DNA of 37,010 nucleotides from Haplomitrium mnioides (GCA_049999725.1 JBNGIS010007632.1:302966-339975); one strand, 5' to 3'. Positions 1 to 10,829 are shown, numbered from the stretch's first letter. Translations and numbers: made by a program. The notes: a model not told the origin generated them from the sequence alone.

Positions 1-546
1 TACTTTTATCCTTGTATTTATCTCTACAAACAATTCCTAAAATGATGCCTCGAGATTCCCTCAAAGAATAAGTCAAAGAGCAAATTGACTTTTCTTGACT
101 TTTCTCCTCTTTAGTCTATTCTAGAAGAATCTCTATAAAATCCTTAATACTTAATAAATTTGCCTGTACTATAGCTCGTTGGAAAGCTTGTTAAATAGGC
201 TTTCTACCCATATAATAATATTTGTATTTTCTAATATCTAGATACTCTGTTTTGGCTTTTCTGTATAGCACTATTACAACTTTGACCGGTTATAACTCCC
301 GGTTTACAAATGATTTTTCACTTCTGTAAATTTATACTAGTTACTATAACAATTTAATATACTCCTATAAAATATCAGACCTTAAACATTTCTAATAAGA
401 ACATTATTAACTCTGTACACATATTAAGGAAAAACCGAAAAAATGGAAGTTTCCTCTCATGGCTTCAAAACCCACTCCCATATGTCTCTCAATATATCAG
501 AACTATACCATGACTACCAAAGCCTGAAATGGCCCACATATGCGTT
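1..546. other. AT-rich stretch without a gene
   Basis: No open frame of note and no similarity that I can see to the R1/B/D internal region or LTRs. It is clearly more AT-rich than the rest of the window. Homology of R1 to the 3' ends of B and D stops at about 550, so this is either a different repeat that truncated or interrupted R1, or its flanking DNA. Phrases around 177-215 and 280-325 have the feel of plant LTR sequence, but that is an impression, not an identification. Confidence 0.5.
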
Positions 547-1740
547 TCATGACTTCACAGACCCTGGACCGCCTCCATCTTCCTCCTTGTTAACATACCT
601 TTTGAGGCAATCATAATGTACCCGATTTGCAAATCGTTGCCCTTCTAATGTCTCCAGGTTGACGGACTCGTTTTGATGTAGCCTCCATAAAACAAAGGCT
701 CCCATCCACCTTGTGTGTAATTTTCTCGGGAAGTGTACAAATCGGCTGTCATATAGCAGCACTTTGAGGCCCTTGTCGTGTTGCTTCTTCCACAATTTAT
801 GGTGGTGTTCCAATCGCCCCTGGGCTTGCTCCCTTGTCTCCTCCAAACTCTCCAGCTGATACAACCTTTCCCTCCTGCTCTAATCCTTTGCCATTATCTC
901 TTCCTCCAACAGCCTTTGGGTTGGCACTTTAACTCTACTGGTACCAGGACATGTTGTCTTAATACTAGAAAATAAGGACACTAGCCGGTGGTGGTCTTAT
1001 AGGCCACGTTATAGGCATGTGTTGATGTCAGCAACTTGAAGTCCCAGTCAGCCTTGTTTGCTGCCACTGTCTTGCTAAGGATCTTGCCCATGATCCCATT
1101 CGCCCTCTCTGTCAACCTGTTTACCTTTGGATGATATGCCGTGGTGCGGTGGTGCTTGATCAGGTATCTTGATGTTAGGTCCTTGATCACCTGATTGATG
1201 AAATCTGTGCCCTCGTCACTCACGAGCTTTAGTGGTAGCCCAAATCTGCAAAACATTTTCTCGTACAAGAAAGCAACCACCGTTTTTGCATCGTCCTTCC
1301 GGGTGGCTCTGGCCTCAACCCACTTGGTGGCGTAATCAATGGCCAACAGAATATACCTGTTTCCCCTTCGAGTTAATGGTGCAATTGGCCTGATGAAATC
1401 TATGCCCCATTTTCCAAATGGTGCTAGTGGAATAATTGGAACCAATGGGTGATGCTGGTTGGTTGCTGGTTTTCCCGTCCTCTGACAAGCATCGCATCTC
1501 TTCACACAAAAGTGCATATCTTTATGCTGCGTTGGCCACGAGTATCCTGCATCTAGGACTTTTCTTACCGCGGCATCCGCTATGAAGTGGCTCTCACTTC
1601 TTCTCTGTGCACAGCTTGCATTACCACTATGGCTTGGTCTCACTCCAGGCACCTTCTGATCATGTCATCATGGCCCTGCTTATGCAACACTTCCTTCACC
1701 AAAAGATATAGTTTCATCAAAGGAACAATGCAGCTTCCTC
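547..1740 (-). pseudogene. pol: R1 pol: integrase fragment
   Basis: Integrase inserts the cDNA copy into the host genome. On the minus strand the order is a zinc-binding region ending in C-D-A-C (near 1490), the core with WGIDFI (first Asp, near 1410), VSDEGTDF (second Asp, near 1215; the family norm is SDQGTHF), and YHPKVNRLTERAN (catalytic Glu, near 1115), then a C-terminal part rich in Arg and Lys with the RWMGPFV-like motif (here RWMGAFV, near 700). No chromodomain follows; the frame stops at 547. The catalytic Asp, Asp, Glu are all still present, but a frameshift near 975 separates core from C-terminal part, and stops break the upstream join to RNase H. Equivalent regions are 7002-8190 in B and 32519-33740 in D. 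Confidence 0.85.
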
Positions 1741-2392
1741 TTTGCTGCTTCCCTTTGGAATTTGTGTTGATTGGAGAAATTCAATTATATCGGCATAATC
1801 TATGGGCTTTCCACCTCTCACCTGGAACAGCTCTTCATCCGAGAAAGCATCATCCACCTCCTCCTTGTTGATCAGTCCAGCCACTCGGGAGAAGAAATCG
1901 GCATTGCTGTGTTTTTTCCCAGGTTTGATCCGTCTTTTAAAATAAAACTCTTGTAAGAGAAGCACCCACCTTGCAATCCAACCTGTCACATTAAGCTTAT
2001 TCACCAGATACTTCATAGCATTGTGATCTGTGTGAAAGATAACCATATAATGTAGAAGGTAATGCCTGAATTTTTTTCAATGCATAGATGATCCCCAAAG
2101 CCTCTCTGCCAGAGACAGAGTAATTTTTCTTAGCAAGGGCGAGCAACCTACTTGCAAAGTAGATGGGACGGTCCCTGCCCTTCTCATTGGTTTGACTCAG
2201 CACCGCTCCCGTATAGAATCCGGAGATGTCGATCATAATATGGAATTCCTTCCCCGAGTTCGGTGGCATGAGTATGGGGGCACTTGCGAGCCACTTCTTC
2301 AGCTCATTGAAGCTGGCCAGTCTCTTGGGGGTGGCTTCAAAGGTACTGCCCCCTTTTTTCATCTCAACGAGGGGTAAGGCTACCAGAGCAAA
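1741..2392 (-). pseudogene. pol: R1 pol: RNase H fragment
   Basis: RNase H removes the RNA strand during reverse transcription. Visible motifs are FHIMIDISGFYTGAVLSQ (near 2240), an IYFASRLLA block, the Glu-containing S.REALGIIYALKK block (near 2095), TDHNAMKYLVNK (near 2025) and NADFFSR (near 1900). This order matches Ty3/gypsy RNase H, and the LLLQEF motif recalls the Athila branch. A frameshift near 2050 divides it into two frames. The catalytic Asp/Glu residues I can place look conserved, so the break itself is what disables this domain. Confidence 0.8.
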
Positions 2393-3260
2393 TCAATTGA
2401 TGAATCTCCGGTAGTAGCCTACACAGCCCAAAAAGCCTTGTACTTCTTTTACGGTGGTGGGGAATGACACCTTCATCCAAATTCTGATTTTCTCCTGGTC
2501 CACTTCAATGCCTCTACCGAAAATCTTGTGCCCGAGGAATATCCCCTCTTTCACTCTGAAGAAGCACTTTCCTATTTGCAACCTCAGCCCTATTTCTTGG
2601 CAGCGTTGGAAGGTGAGCCTCACTTCTCGCTCATGGTTGCAAAGCTTCTCGTATACCACAAAGTCATCGATGAAGATCTCCAAAATTTTTCTCAAGTAAT
2701 TGTGGAAAATGTTCATCATCATCCGCTGAAAGGTTCCGGGTGCATTGTAGAGTCCGAAAGGCATCCTTTGGAAGATGAACACCTCCCATTCCGTGGTGAA
2801 CGCCATCTTCAATTGATCCTCCTCCCGGATCCTGATCTGATTGTATCCTGAATATCTATCCAAGAAGTTGTAGACTTCTTGCCTCGCAACCAAATCCAAC
2901 ACTCCATCTATGAATGGCAATGGGTAGTGGTCCTTCTTGGTTGCATCATTCAGCTTCTAGAAATCCTAGCACACCCTGATGTTTTGCTCTCCATCTTGCT
3001 CGATCTTTTTGGGCACCACTACTAGAGGAGACACCCATTCGCTAGTGAAAACAGGGTAAATGAAATCTACCTCCAACAATTTATTGATTTCTTCCTTTAC
3101 TAGTAAGGAGAATCGGGGGTTCATCTGGTATTGGTGTTGTCTCACTAGGGTCGCCGCGGGTTCAAGGTCAATTTAATGTTCTCCCAACTCCTTGGGTACT
3201 CCTTTCAGGTCCATATGACTCCAAGCAAAGGCATAATTGAACTTGGTAAAGAGGTTGGTG
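2393..3260 (-). pseudogene. pol: R1 pol: reverse transcriptase fragment
   Basis: Reverse transcriptase copies the element RNA into DNA. The minus strand shows the usual order: a DLKGVP block and IDLEP motif (about 3170-3215), VVVPKK (near 3015), ATKKDHYPLPF (near 2925), FLDRYSGYNQI with the first catalytic Asp (near 2855), MPFGLYNAPGTFQRMM (near 2745), IFIDDFVVY with the two catalytic Asp (near 2670), and the LLGH and GFLGCVGYYRRFI thumb blocks. The palm is open from about 2920 to 2393, but two stops lie just upstream (near 2950-2965) where the family has CQDFWKLN. Confidence 0.87.
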
Positions 3261-3921
3261 AATGCTCACTCTGTTGCTTCGGGTAAATTAGAGCCAATAT
3301 GGAACTTTCGTCCCTCTTGGACAACCATTTGTTTGTGACGTGGCTCACGCACGACTCCCACCTCATTCCTCCATTGTGAACTGCTTTCCTATATCAAGGT
3401 TGCCAATCGTAGCCTCCTTCCACCTAGGGAGTCGCTTTAGACTTCTCCGGTTCTTCCTCTTGCGTCCAATGAGGCACTTCAGACCTCTCTTTTCTTCCGG
3501 CCTCGGTATCCTCATCCTCTACAGGATATTCAATGGGTCTCCTTAGGTTGTGCTTGTCCCTGTACACTCTGCGAGCTCTATCTGGTTAGCAGTCACCACT
3601 CGTTCTTTGGACAAATCTTCCTCTGTGGCTTCACTGACCATTTGAACCCAGTAGTGGTACTCTGATTCCTCCTCTTCTTCGGACCACTCGCTATCATATT
3701 CCTCTTCCACTTGTGTCTCTCCAAGGTGTGGCACCGGTCCATAGTGAACCACTGTATTTTCATGGCCAAATACCAAGGTTGAATTCCCCCAATTGTGTAG
3801 GACTCGGACTCCATACAACCACGGTCTTCCAATCAGCATTGGGAAGGGAGAGGCTATGGCTGGGCACATGACAAGGTAGTTCAATTTGAACTCTTTGCCT
3901 TCGATGAAAGTGGGCACTCAA
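3261..3921 (-). pseudogene. pol: R1 pol: C-terminal half of protease plus acidic linker
   Basis: The part from about 3740 to 3921 carries the end of an aspartic protease, with the KEFKLNYLVM and LIGRPWLYG motifs. It is followed (about 3540-3730) by a strongly acidic segment (SEWSEEEEESEYHYW) and then a poorly conserved charged linker before reverse transcriptase. The N-terminal half of the same protease, with the active site, is at 14730-15040, on the far side of element B. The frame breaks off at 3921 exactly where the B LTR begins. The linker is also present in B and D, so it is a family trait. Confidence 0.8.
3917..3921. repeat. Left target-site duplication of element B (mutated)
   Basis: CTCAA here pairs with CTCGG at 14730-14734. 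The two differences are G-to-A on this strand, that is C-to-T on the other. Five bases is the normal duplication for Ty3/gypsy, and the R1 protease frame runs on across it. Confidence 0.65.
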
Positions 3922-5369
3922 GGTCACTCCCCTTCTTCAGGCCTTAACCTTCACAAGTGCCTCTTGGAAGACAAGGGACGACAAAAACAGGGGAATAAGG
4001 TTCTTTTGTGAGATAGCCCCTATCCACTTATCACTTTGAGGCTTTAAGGAATCCCTCCTTACGTTACAAACCTTTCCTCACCTCAACAAACAACTCAGCA
4101 GAGAGTTTGCTCATTCACCCCCAATGCCAGAACACACATTCTCATAGACCAAAATACTCTTGTGGTAATTCTGCAATATAATTCAGGGGTCCCAAATCTG
4201 GACCGAGCTACCTTGTATACAATTGAGGGGCAGAATGCAGTAACCTTAGTGTCACGGAACAATGTCAAGGAACTTAACTCCCCCTCACAGGGTTGTCTCA
4301 AGGTCTGATCAACTGGAATACCTCTCTACTCCTAGTCTTAAAGGTTTCTTATACAATACAACAAAATTTAAATCTAACTAATACACTTATACACAAATGC
4401 AAACACACTCATGCATTGCACTTCACTAGAATCAAAGGCCTTTCAAGACCATTGGGACTCATCCCCCCAGCTGACTCCTCCCTTCCTCAGCTCACAACTT
4501 CCAACTTCCTTCCATCTCTCACGCACACACCCTTCTTCCATATAGTTTTTTAACTTCCCTCGCGAGAAGCCTTGCGTTTACTTCCTCACACTCGGAAGAG
4601 AATTTCTTTAACTTCCACCTCTGAAAGACAGTCCTCACGATTGCTGGCAGCTCACTCCACCTTTGAGTCATGAACAGGTCTTCTCCGTAGTGCGAGGGCA
4701 CTAACGCAGCTACCCTCTTCTCAACTCCACTTGAAAGATTACACGAGAGAGTACTTTGAGCACTTCTAGATTTGATGCTCCTACATAGATGATGCAAAGA
4801 CAACCCCAAGATCACACTTGGCAGCCTCTCCTGAATTCTCAACAAATCGGATCCCCTTCAATTTCCCGTATCGATTCACCTCCGCTATTGGTCCACCCGC
4901 ATGGATGAGTTCACCTGGATGGCTCGAGCCTCTAGAGCTCCCCGCCCAGCGATTCTCGGCGCCCCTCCAGTCCACCTCCACCCCTGCTAGCCCCCAACAC
5001 GAGTACACTCGCCTCATGTAAATTCTCACTGCCTTACCTCGTTGCCTCTTTCTGTCTCGAGATCGCTTGGACATCTCTAGTTTGCTTGCTAACCAACCTG
5101 ATCAATGTCGTAGCCCGTCGATGTATACCTCTCGCGCTTCCCCCTTGCGAATCCTTCCCGTTTGAAAAGGTCGTTATTCTCGTTAGGCCAAGACCCGGAC
5201 GTGGCGACACCTTTCCCGTCTATTCGCAAAATTCTTCCAAGTACAACGCCATTTCGAAGGTGTATGGGTTCGAGTCTGTGAAGTCCCAAGGATCCGAGTC
5301 CGAAGGATCCCGCGGAACAAGGTCCGAAGGAATCTCGAGGAACCTAGAGCCCGCTATTGACTTTTCCTC

Positions 5370-5860
5370 TGTTGTCGCCGCCCGACGCCATCTTCAATTG
5401 GAAAGTTGGACCAGCGCATTGACCTTGTTCTGTAGTTGATAATGGATCCAAATCCGAAGAATCCAACGGACAAGGAAGTCTGAAGGATCCTTCGAACTCC
5501 TCCAAAATGCCACGTATTCGAGGTAGCACCGTCCGACGCCGTTTTCCATAGAGAAGGTGGACCGCCGCGCTCACCCAAGGTTCCAAAGTTGACCACATGG
5601 GATTCTTGAATATTCCTCGGACAAGGAGTTTGAAGGAATCCACGGAACCCGTGGGCATGCAGTTGACCTAGTTCTGTAGAGCGCCGTGGGACGTCGTTTT
5701 CAACGGAGAAGGTGGACCGCCGCATTGACCTTCGTCCGTGGTTGACCTCTCTCTGATCTAAAGGATCCAATAGGCTCCTCCAAAGCGCCACATATCCGAG
5801 GTAGTGCTGTCCAACACTGTTTTCAACGGGGAAGTTGGACCGCGCTGACCTTTGGTTTTC
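5370..5860 (-). repeat. Degenerate GC-rich repeats in the B 3' LTR
   Basis: A core of the type CGACGCCGTTTTCCA...GAAGGTGGACCGCCGCGCTGACC recurs near 5385, 5540, 5695 and 5815, each preceded by a CCTCCGAAGTGCCACGT-like lead. Spacing varies from about 120 to 155 bp. The same unit recurs in the partner LTR (13210-13830), and related forms occur in the R1 LTR (27345-28400) and in E (21180-21760). Confidence 0.7.
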
Positions 5861-5872
5861 GAAAAAGATCCC

Positions 5873-6235
5873 GAACACCCCCGCGCCTGCCATGTCTCCG
5901 CTGAATCTGTCAGACACCTGCGAGGACGCCACGTTTCTACAAAGGCCAACGAACACCCCCGCGCCTGCCACGTCTCCGCTGAATCTCTCAGACGCCTACG
6001 AGGATGCCACATTTCCGCAAAGGCCCACGGACACCCCCACGTTTTCCACATCTCCGCTAAATCTCCTCGACACCTGTGAGGGCGCCATATTTCTGCAAAG
6101 GCTCTCGGAAACCTGGGAGGACGCCACGTTTCCGCAAAGGCTCACAGACACATACGAGGACGTCACGTTTTTGCAAAGGCCGACGAACACCCTTGCGCCT
6201 GCCACGTCTCCGTTGAATCCTGCTGAACTGTGAAG
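5873..6235 (-). repeat. 39/78-bp tandem repeat array, B 3' LTR
   Basis: The phrase GAACACCC/GGACACCC begins at 5873, 5951, 6029 and 6185, that is at intervals of 78, 78 and 156 bp. The 156-bp interval contains two 39-bp half units, so the basic period is 39 bp. Each half unit ends in a form of GCCACGTTTCCGCAAAGG. The partner LTR has intervals of 78, 78 and 117 bp, one 39-bp unit fewer. Confidence 0.85.
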
Positions 6236-6808
6236 GAAGTGGTTACGGACCCCAGTAGAACCCATTAACGCCTAAGGGATCAGAGCATCCCCCAATCCTT
6301 GGTGTAGTTGCTGCTTACGCAGACCATGGCCCCCTCCTTCCTCTTCCCGATTCTTGCTTCTAGTGCGCGACATCCAAAAGCTTGCGATGCAACCTTTCCT
6401 TGTCTACGGTCTCCTCCTCCTATTGTCGCTCTTCGATCTCCGCCTTGCGGCTCCGATCCTCCTCCTCTCGCCCCCGATCCTTCCTCCCTTCGGCTGCTTG
6501 CCTCTGATAAGCACCCCGTTCCTCCTTGCTAGGGCCTCGATTCCTGCATCCCGATGATATTTGGAGGCTTTCATCCGCTTACGTCAAATCTTAGTGGTGC
6601 CCTCCCACTCGTTGGCTGGCACGGCTCCCTTTTCCAATTTGAAAGCGACCCCGTTCCACTTCTTGGATCCACTTGACCCGCTTGTACTCACTGATTGGAG
6701 TTGATCCACTGCTTCCAAGGTACTTTAACACTTACGAGAGAGAAATTGTTCCAATGCCACCTCCGATTCCATGAATTCTTCCTTAGTGTCCCATGTCACT
6801 GGTTGATA

Positions 6809-6821
6809 TAACTCCCCCTTC
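6809..6821 (-). promoter_or_regulatory. Polypurine tract of element B
   Basis: On the minus strand GAAGGGGGAGTTA lies directly upstream of the 3' LTR, the place where plus-strand DNA synthesis is primed. The identical sequence lies at 32360-32372 in element D, which fixes the LTR boundary in both. Confidence 0.85.
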
Positions 6822-7001
6822 AAGTGTGAAGCAACCTTGCGAACACCCTTCCCTGTTCATCGACTCTGCTGGTTGTACCTCCTCCGAAGTGGCCATTGCT
6901 TGGCCAGATACAAGGTTGGCGTAGTGCAATTTCACCAACACCCAACACACTCACACAAACTCACCACACTCACACCAGCCGACTTGGAATCTTCGATCGA
7001 A
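6822..7001 (-). other. B untranslated region between pol and polypurine tract
   Basis: It is about 180 bp with no gene. It is rich in CACAC-type steps (6940-6990). The matching stretch of D (32373-32518) has an (AC) microsatellite at the same relative place. Confidence 0.6.
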
Positions 7002-8190
7002 TCAACCATGTCCCTCTCCATCTTCCTCTTGGTTTGCGTACCTTTTGAGGCGGTCGAAATGCACTCGATTGGCAAACTTATGCCTCTCCAACGTTTCCAA
7101 TTCTACTGACCCATTTTGATGCAATTTTTTCAACACAAAGGGGCCCATCCATCTGGTGTGTAACTTCCCTATGAAGTGTACAAACCTACTGTCATACAAT
7201 AACACTAGGTTCCCCTCTCAAAGGTGTGTTGGTTTCAGGCCCTTGTTGTGTTGTTGCTTCCGCAATTGTTGTTGGTGCTCCAACCTTCCCCGGGCTTGCT
7301 CCTTGGCTTCCTCCAAGCTCTCCAATTGATATAATCTCTCCCTCTTGCTCCGATCTTCTATCATCCTCTCCTCTTCCAACAGTCGCCTGGTGGGCACTTT
7401 GTACTCCACTGGCACCAAAGTGTTCTGTCCAAAGACCAAGAAATAGGGGCAGTGGCCTGTGGTAGTTTTATAAGCCAGGTTATAGGCATGGGTTGCTGTT
7501 AGCAGCTTGAAGTTCCAGTCCGCCTTGTTGGCTGTTACCGTTTTGCTAAGGATCTTACCTATCATCCTGTTTGCCCTATCCGTGAGCCCGTTAGCCTTGG
7601 GATGATAAGTCGTTGTGCGGCGGTGCTTGACCTGGTATTTTGTAGTCAGGTCCTTGATCACCTAGTTGATGAAATGTGTACCTTGGTCACTCACTAGCTC
7701 TAGCGGGGGTCTAAACCTGCAAAACATCTACTCATATAGAAAGGCAGGCACCGTCTTGGCATCATCCTTCCGAGTGGCTCTGGCTTCCACCAACTTTGTT
7801 GCATAATCCGTAGCCAACAGAATGTATCTATTCCCCTTGCGGGTGGAGGGTGCAATCGGGCCGATGAAATCAATTCCCCATTTTCCAAAAGGTGCTAAGG
7901 GAATAATTGGGACCAAGGGATGATGCTGGTTAGTCGCTGGCATCCCCATCCCCTAGCATGTATCGCACCTCTTCACCCAGAAGTGCACATCTTTGTGCAG
8001 AGTGGGCCACTAGTACACTGCATCTAAAATCTTCCTTATGGTGGCATCTACTACAAAATGGCCCCCCACCTCCTCTCTGTGCAAGGCCTACATTACCACT
8101 ATAGGTTGATCCCGCTCTAGGCATCGTCTTATCATTCCATCGTAGCCCCGCTTGTGCAACACTCCCTTGATCAACATGTATGGCTTCATC
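7002..8190 (-). pseudogene. pol: B pol: integrase
   Basis: The minus strand shows a degenerate zinc-binding region (HFWVKRC, near 7975), WGIDFIGPIAP with the first catalytic Asp (near 7875), SDQGTHFIN with the second (near 7680), and YHPKANGLTDRAN where the catalytic Glu should be (near 7580). There the codon is GAT, so Glu has become Asp; R1 and D keep Glu. The C-terminal part holds the family motif RWMGPFVLKKLHQNGS (near 7150) and the frame ends at 7002, with no chromodomain. In-frame stops occur near 7660, 7730 and 7950. Cleavage and strand transfer would be expected to fail. Confidence 0.87.
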
Positions 8191-8837
8191 TTTCGGAGGA
8201 ACACAACAACTTCCTCTTTGTTGTTGCCTTTCGAGATTTGAGCTGAAAGGAGGAATTCTGTTATGGTAGCGTAGTCCATGGCCCTCCCAGTTCTCACTTG
8301 GAATAGGTCCTCATCCGGAAATGCATCGTTCACCTCCTTCTGATTGCTCGGCCCAACAATTCGGGAGAAGAAGTTGGCATTGTTGTGCTTCCTCCTTGGC
8401 TTGATTCTCACTTTAACGTCAAACTCCTGTAGGAGAAGCACCCACCTCACAATTTGGCCTTTCACATCTGGTTTATTTACCATGTACTTGAGAGCATTGT
8501 GATCAAGGTGAAAGATCACCTTGTAATGCAACAAGTAATGCCTGAATTTCTTCAAGGCATAAATGATTCCTAAGGCTTCCCGATCAATAGCAGAGTAATT
8601 CTTCTCCGCTTGGGCTAGTAGCCTACTAGCAAAATAAATCAGATGATCCCTGCCTTTCTCATCCATTTGGCTCAGCACCGCCCCAATACAAAAGCCGGAT
8701 ACATCAATCATTACGTGAAATTCTCTCCCCCAACTGGGAGGCAATAGAACACGGGCACTCACCAATCGCCTCTTCAACTCCATGAAGCTTGCCAGCCTTT
8801 CGGGGGTGGCTTCAAAGGTGCTACCCCCCTTGGTCAT
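8191..8837 (-). pseudogene. pol: B pol: RNase H
   Basis: The frame is open across the whole domain. Motifs are FHVMIDVSGFCIGAVLSQ (near 8700), IYFASRLLA, AIDREALGIIYALKKFRHYLL (Glu near 8580), HLDHNALKYMVNK (near 8490) and NANFFSRI (near 8360). The last motif is NADFFSR in R1, so the final Asp has become Asn here. The open frame continues into the start of integrase. Confidence 0.85.
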
Positions 8838-9759
8838 TTGGGTGAGGGGATAGAGCCACCGAGGAAAATTGGTCGATAAATCTTCTGTAGTACCCCACGC
8901 ACCCCAAGAAGCCTTGCACCTCCTTCAAGTTGGTGGGGAATGAGACATTCATCCAAATGGCAATCTTCTCCTGGTCTACTTCGATGCCTTGACTGGAAAT
9001 CCTATGTCCAAGGAGTATTCCCTCCTTCACCCCGAAACACTTGCTTGGGTCTAATCTCAGCCTCATCTCTCTGCATCGTTGGAGGGTGAGCCTTACATCC
9101 CGCTTGTGATCGCACAGCTTCCCATACACCATGAAATTTGTTGATAAAGATCTCCAAGAATTTCTTGAGGTAATCATGGAAGATGTTCATTATCATCCTT
9201 TGAAAGGTTCCCTGGCGCATTGCATAGTTCGAAAGGCATCTGTCGAAAGGCAAACACCCCCCATTCTTTGGTGAATGCCATCTTCAGCTCATCCTCCTCT
9301 CAGATCCAAATCTGGTTGTACCCGAAATATCCATCTAGAAAGCTATAGACCTCTTGCTCTGCCACCAAATCCATCACCTCGTCCGTGAAGGGCAACGGGT
9401 AGTGGTCCTTCTTTGTGGCCTCATTGAGCTTCCAAAAATCCTGGCACACTGAGATCTTCCTTTCTCCATCTTGCCCAACTTTCTTGGGCACCACCACTAG
9501 CAGGAACACCCATTCAGCATTTAGCACCGAGTAGATGAAGTTCGGCTCGAGCAACTTGTCAATCTCCTCCTTCACCAACACGGAGAATTGGGGGTTCATC
9601 CTGTATTGGCGTTGTCTTATAGGGATTGCTGTGGGTTCTAAGTCAATCTTGTGTTCCGTCAATTCCCTAGAGACTCCCTTTAAATCAATGTGACTCCAGG
9701 CAAAGGCATCACTGAAGTTTATTAAGAGATGGGTGATGGCTCGCTCTGATTCTTTGGGC
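8838..9759 (-). pseudogene. pol: B pol: reverse transcriptase
   Basis: Motifs in order are FAWSHIDLKGV (near 9690), HKIDLEPTAIPIRQRQY, VVVPKKVGQDGE, ATKKDHYPLPF (near 9405), FLDGYFGYNQI with the first catalytic Asp (near 9320), a broken MPF..APGTFQRM block (near 9220), the catalytic loop, and the thumb (GFLGCVGYYRRFIDQF near 8880). At the catalytic loop (about 9135-9155) R1 and D have IDDF. B has one extra base and reads IN-K-F before shifting frame, so both Asp of the pair are lost. At least two further shifts lie between 9180 and 9300. Confidence 0.87.
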
Positions 9760-10829
9760 AATTCAGATCCAATGTGGAATGTTCGTCTCTCTTGGACAAC
9801 CAATCGCTTGTGTTGGGACTCCTGCACTGCCCCCATCTTGTTTCTCCAATGCGCACCTTCTTCTTGCATTAGAGTCGCCAATCGCAACCCCCCTTTCATC
9901 TCGAGAGACTCTTCAGACTTTTCTGTGTCTACCCCCTGCCTCTGATGAGACACTTCATACCTCTCTTTTCTTCCGGCCTTAGTGTCCTCATCCCTTGCCA
10001 GATCCTCAATGGATTTCCTTAAATGGTGCTCTATTTTTGTGCACTCGGCTATCTCAATTTGATTTACAAACACCACACCTTCTTCCGACAGGTCCTCCTC
10101 TATGTCTTCGCTTACCATCTGAGCCCAGTAGTGGTATTCCGATTCTTCCTCCTCTTCAAACCACTTACTGCCATACTCCTCTTCTACCTGTGTTTCCTCC
10201 GAATGAGGAACAGGTCCGTAGTGCACTATTGTCTTCTCAAGGCCAAACACCAATATCAAACTTCCCCAATTATGTAGGACTCGGGCCCCATACAGCCAGG
10301 GTCTCCCAATTAATACAGGGTATGGAGATGCTCTAGCTAGCCGCATGACTAGGTAATTCAGCTTGAATTCTTTTCCTCAGATGATGGTGGGCACTCGTAG
10401 GAGGAAGCCTAATGGTTTCGCCCGGGACCCATCGGCCAGCCTCATGATTCTAGCTATGGGTTGGAATTCCATGAATCCAAGCTTGTAGGCGATTTCCTCC
10501 ACCATAATGTTCACCTCTACCCCTTTATCTATGGGTACCAACGATAGTGTGCACCTCGCGATCTGAATGTTGATCTCCGAGGCCCTCTTGTCCTCACATA
10601 CCAGCTGTAGATCTCGGGGCAGCCGCCTCCTCCTCTTGGCTCCCATTAACAATTCGCAGAGCTGCCTTCTATACAGCGGGCTATCCTTAATCAATTGGCC
10701 CAATGTGGCCGTAACAAGACAGTCCCTCACATTCGCCTGAATGTTGTACGGGGTTGGCTTCACTCCCCCTTTATGGGCCTGTGATCTTTGCCCATGCCTC
10801 CTTGGGCTCCCCCTACTGCTTGCGGACAT
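9760..10829 (-). pseudogene. pol: B pol: aspartic protease plus long acidic linker
   Basis: A retropepsin-like protease with the active-site phrase VPIDKGVEVNIM (Asp at 10527-10529), then MRLADGS, KEFKLNYLVM and the C-terminal LIGRPWLYGARVLHNWG. R1 and D have Asp-Gly-Gly; B has Asp-Lys-Gly (GGA to AAA). From about 10200 downward follows a Glu-rich segment (EEEEESEYHYW) and roughly 150 charged residues before reverse transcriptase starts. The frame is open from 10346 through the protease end, linker and the first third of reverse transcriptase (348 residues), the longest open frame in the window. One stop near 10377 separates it from the active-site half. Confidence 0.82.

Larger units (their letters stand above)
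3922..6808 (-). repeat. 3' LTR of element B
   Basis: It is 2887 bp long. The left end (element 3' end) reads GGTCACTCCCC, a mutated form of TGTCACTCCCC seen at 11784 and 28938. The right end reads GGTTGATA, a mutated form of GGCTGACA seen at 32352-32359, and is followed directly by the polypurine tract. It contains degenerate repeats of about 120-160 bp (5370-5860), a 39/78-bp tandem array (5873-6235) and the block shared by all LTRs of the family (4552-4708). It has about 33 bp near 4030 that the partner LTR lacks. Open frames inside it are not conserved and I do not call them genes. Confidence 0.87.

Noticed and set aside
5354-6265. Repetitive frames in the B LTR that look like a repeat protein
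   Set aside because: They follow the 39/78-bp DNA repeat in several frames and on both strands, and the partner LTR breaks them differently.
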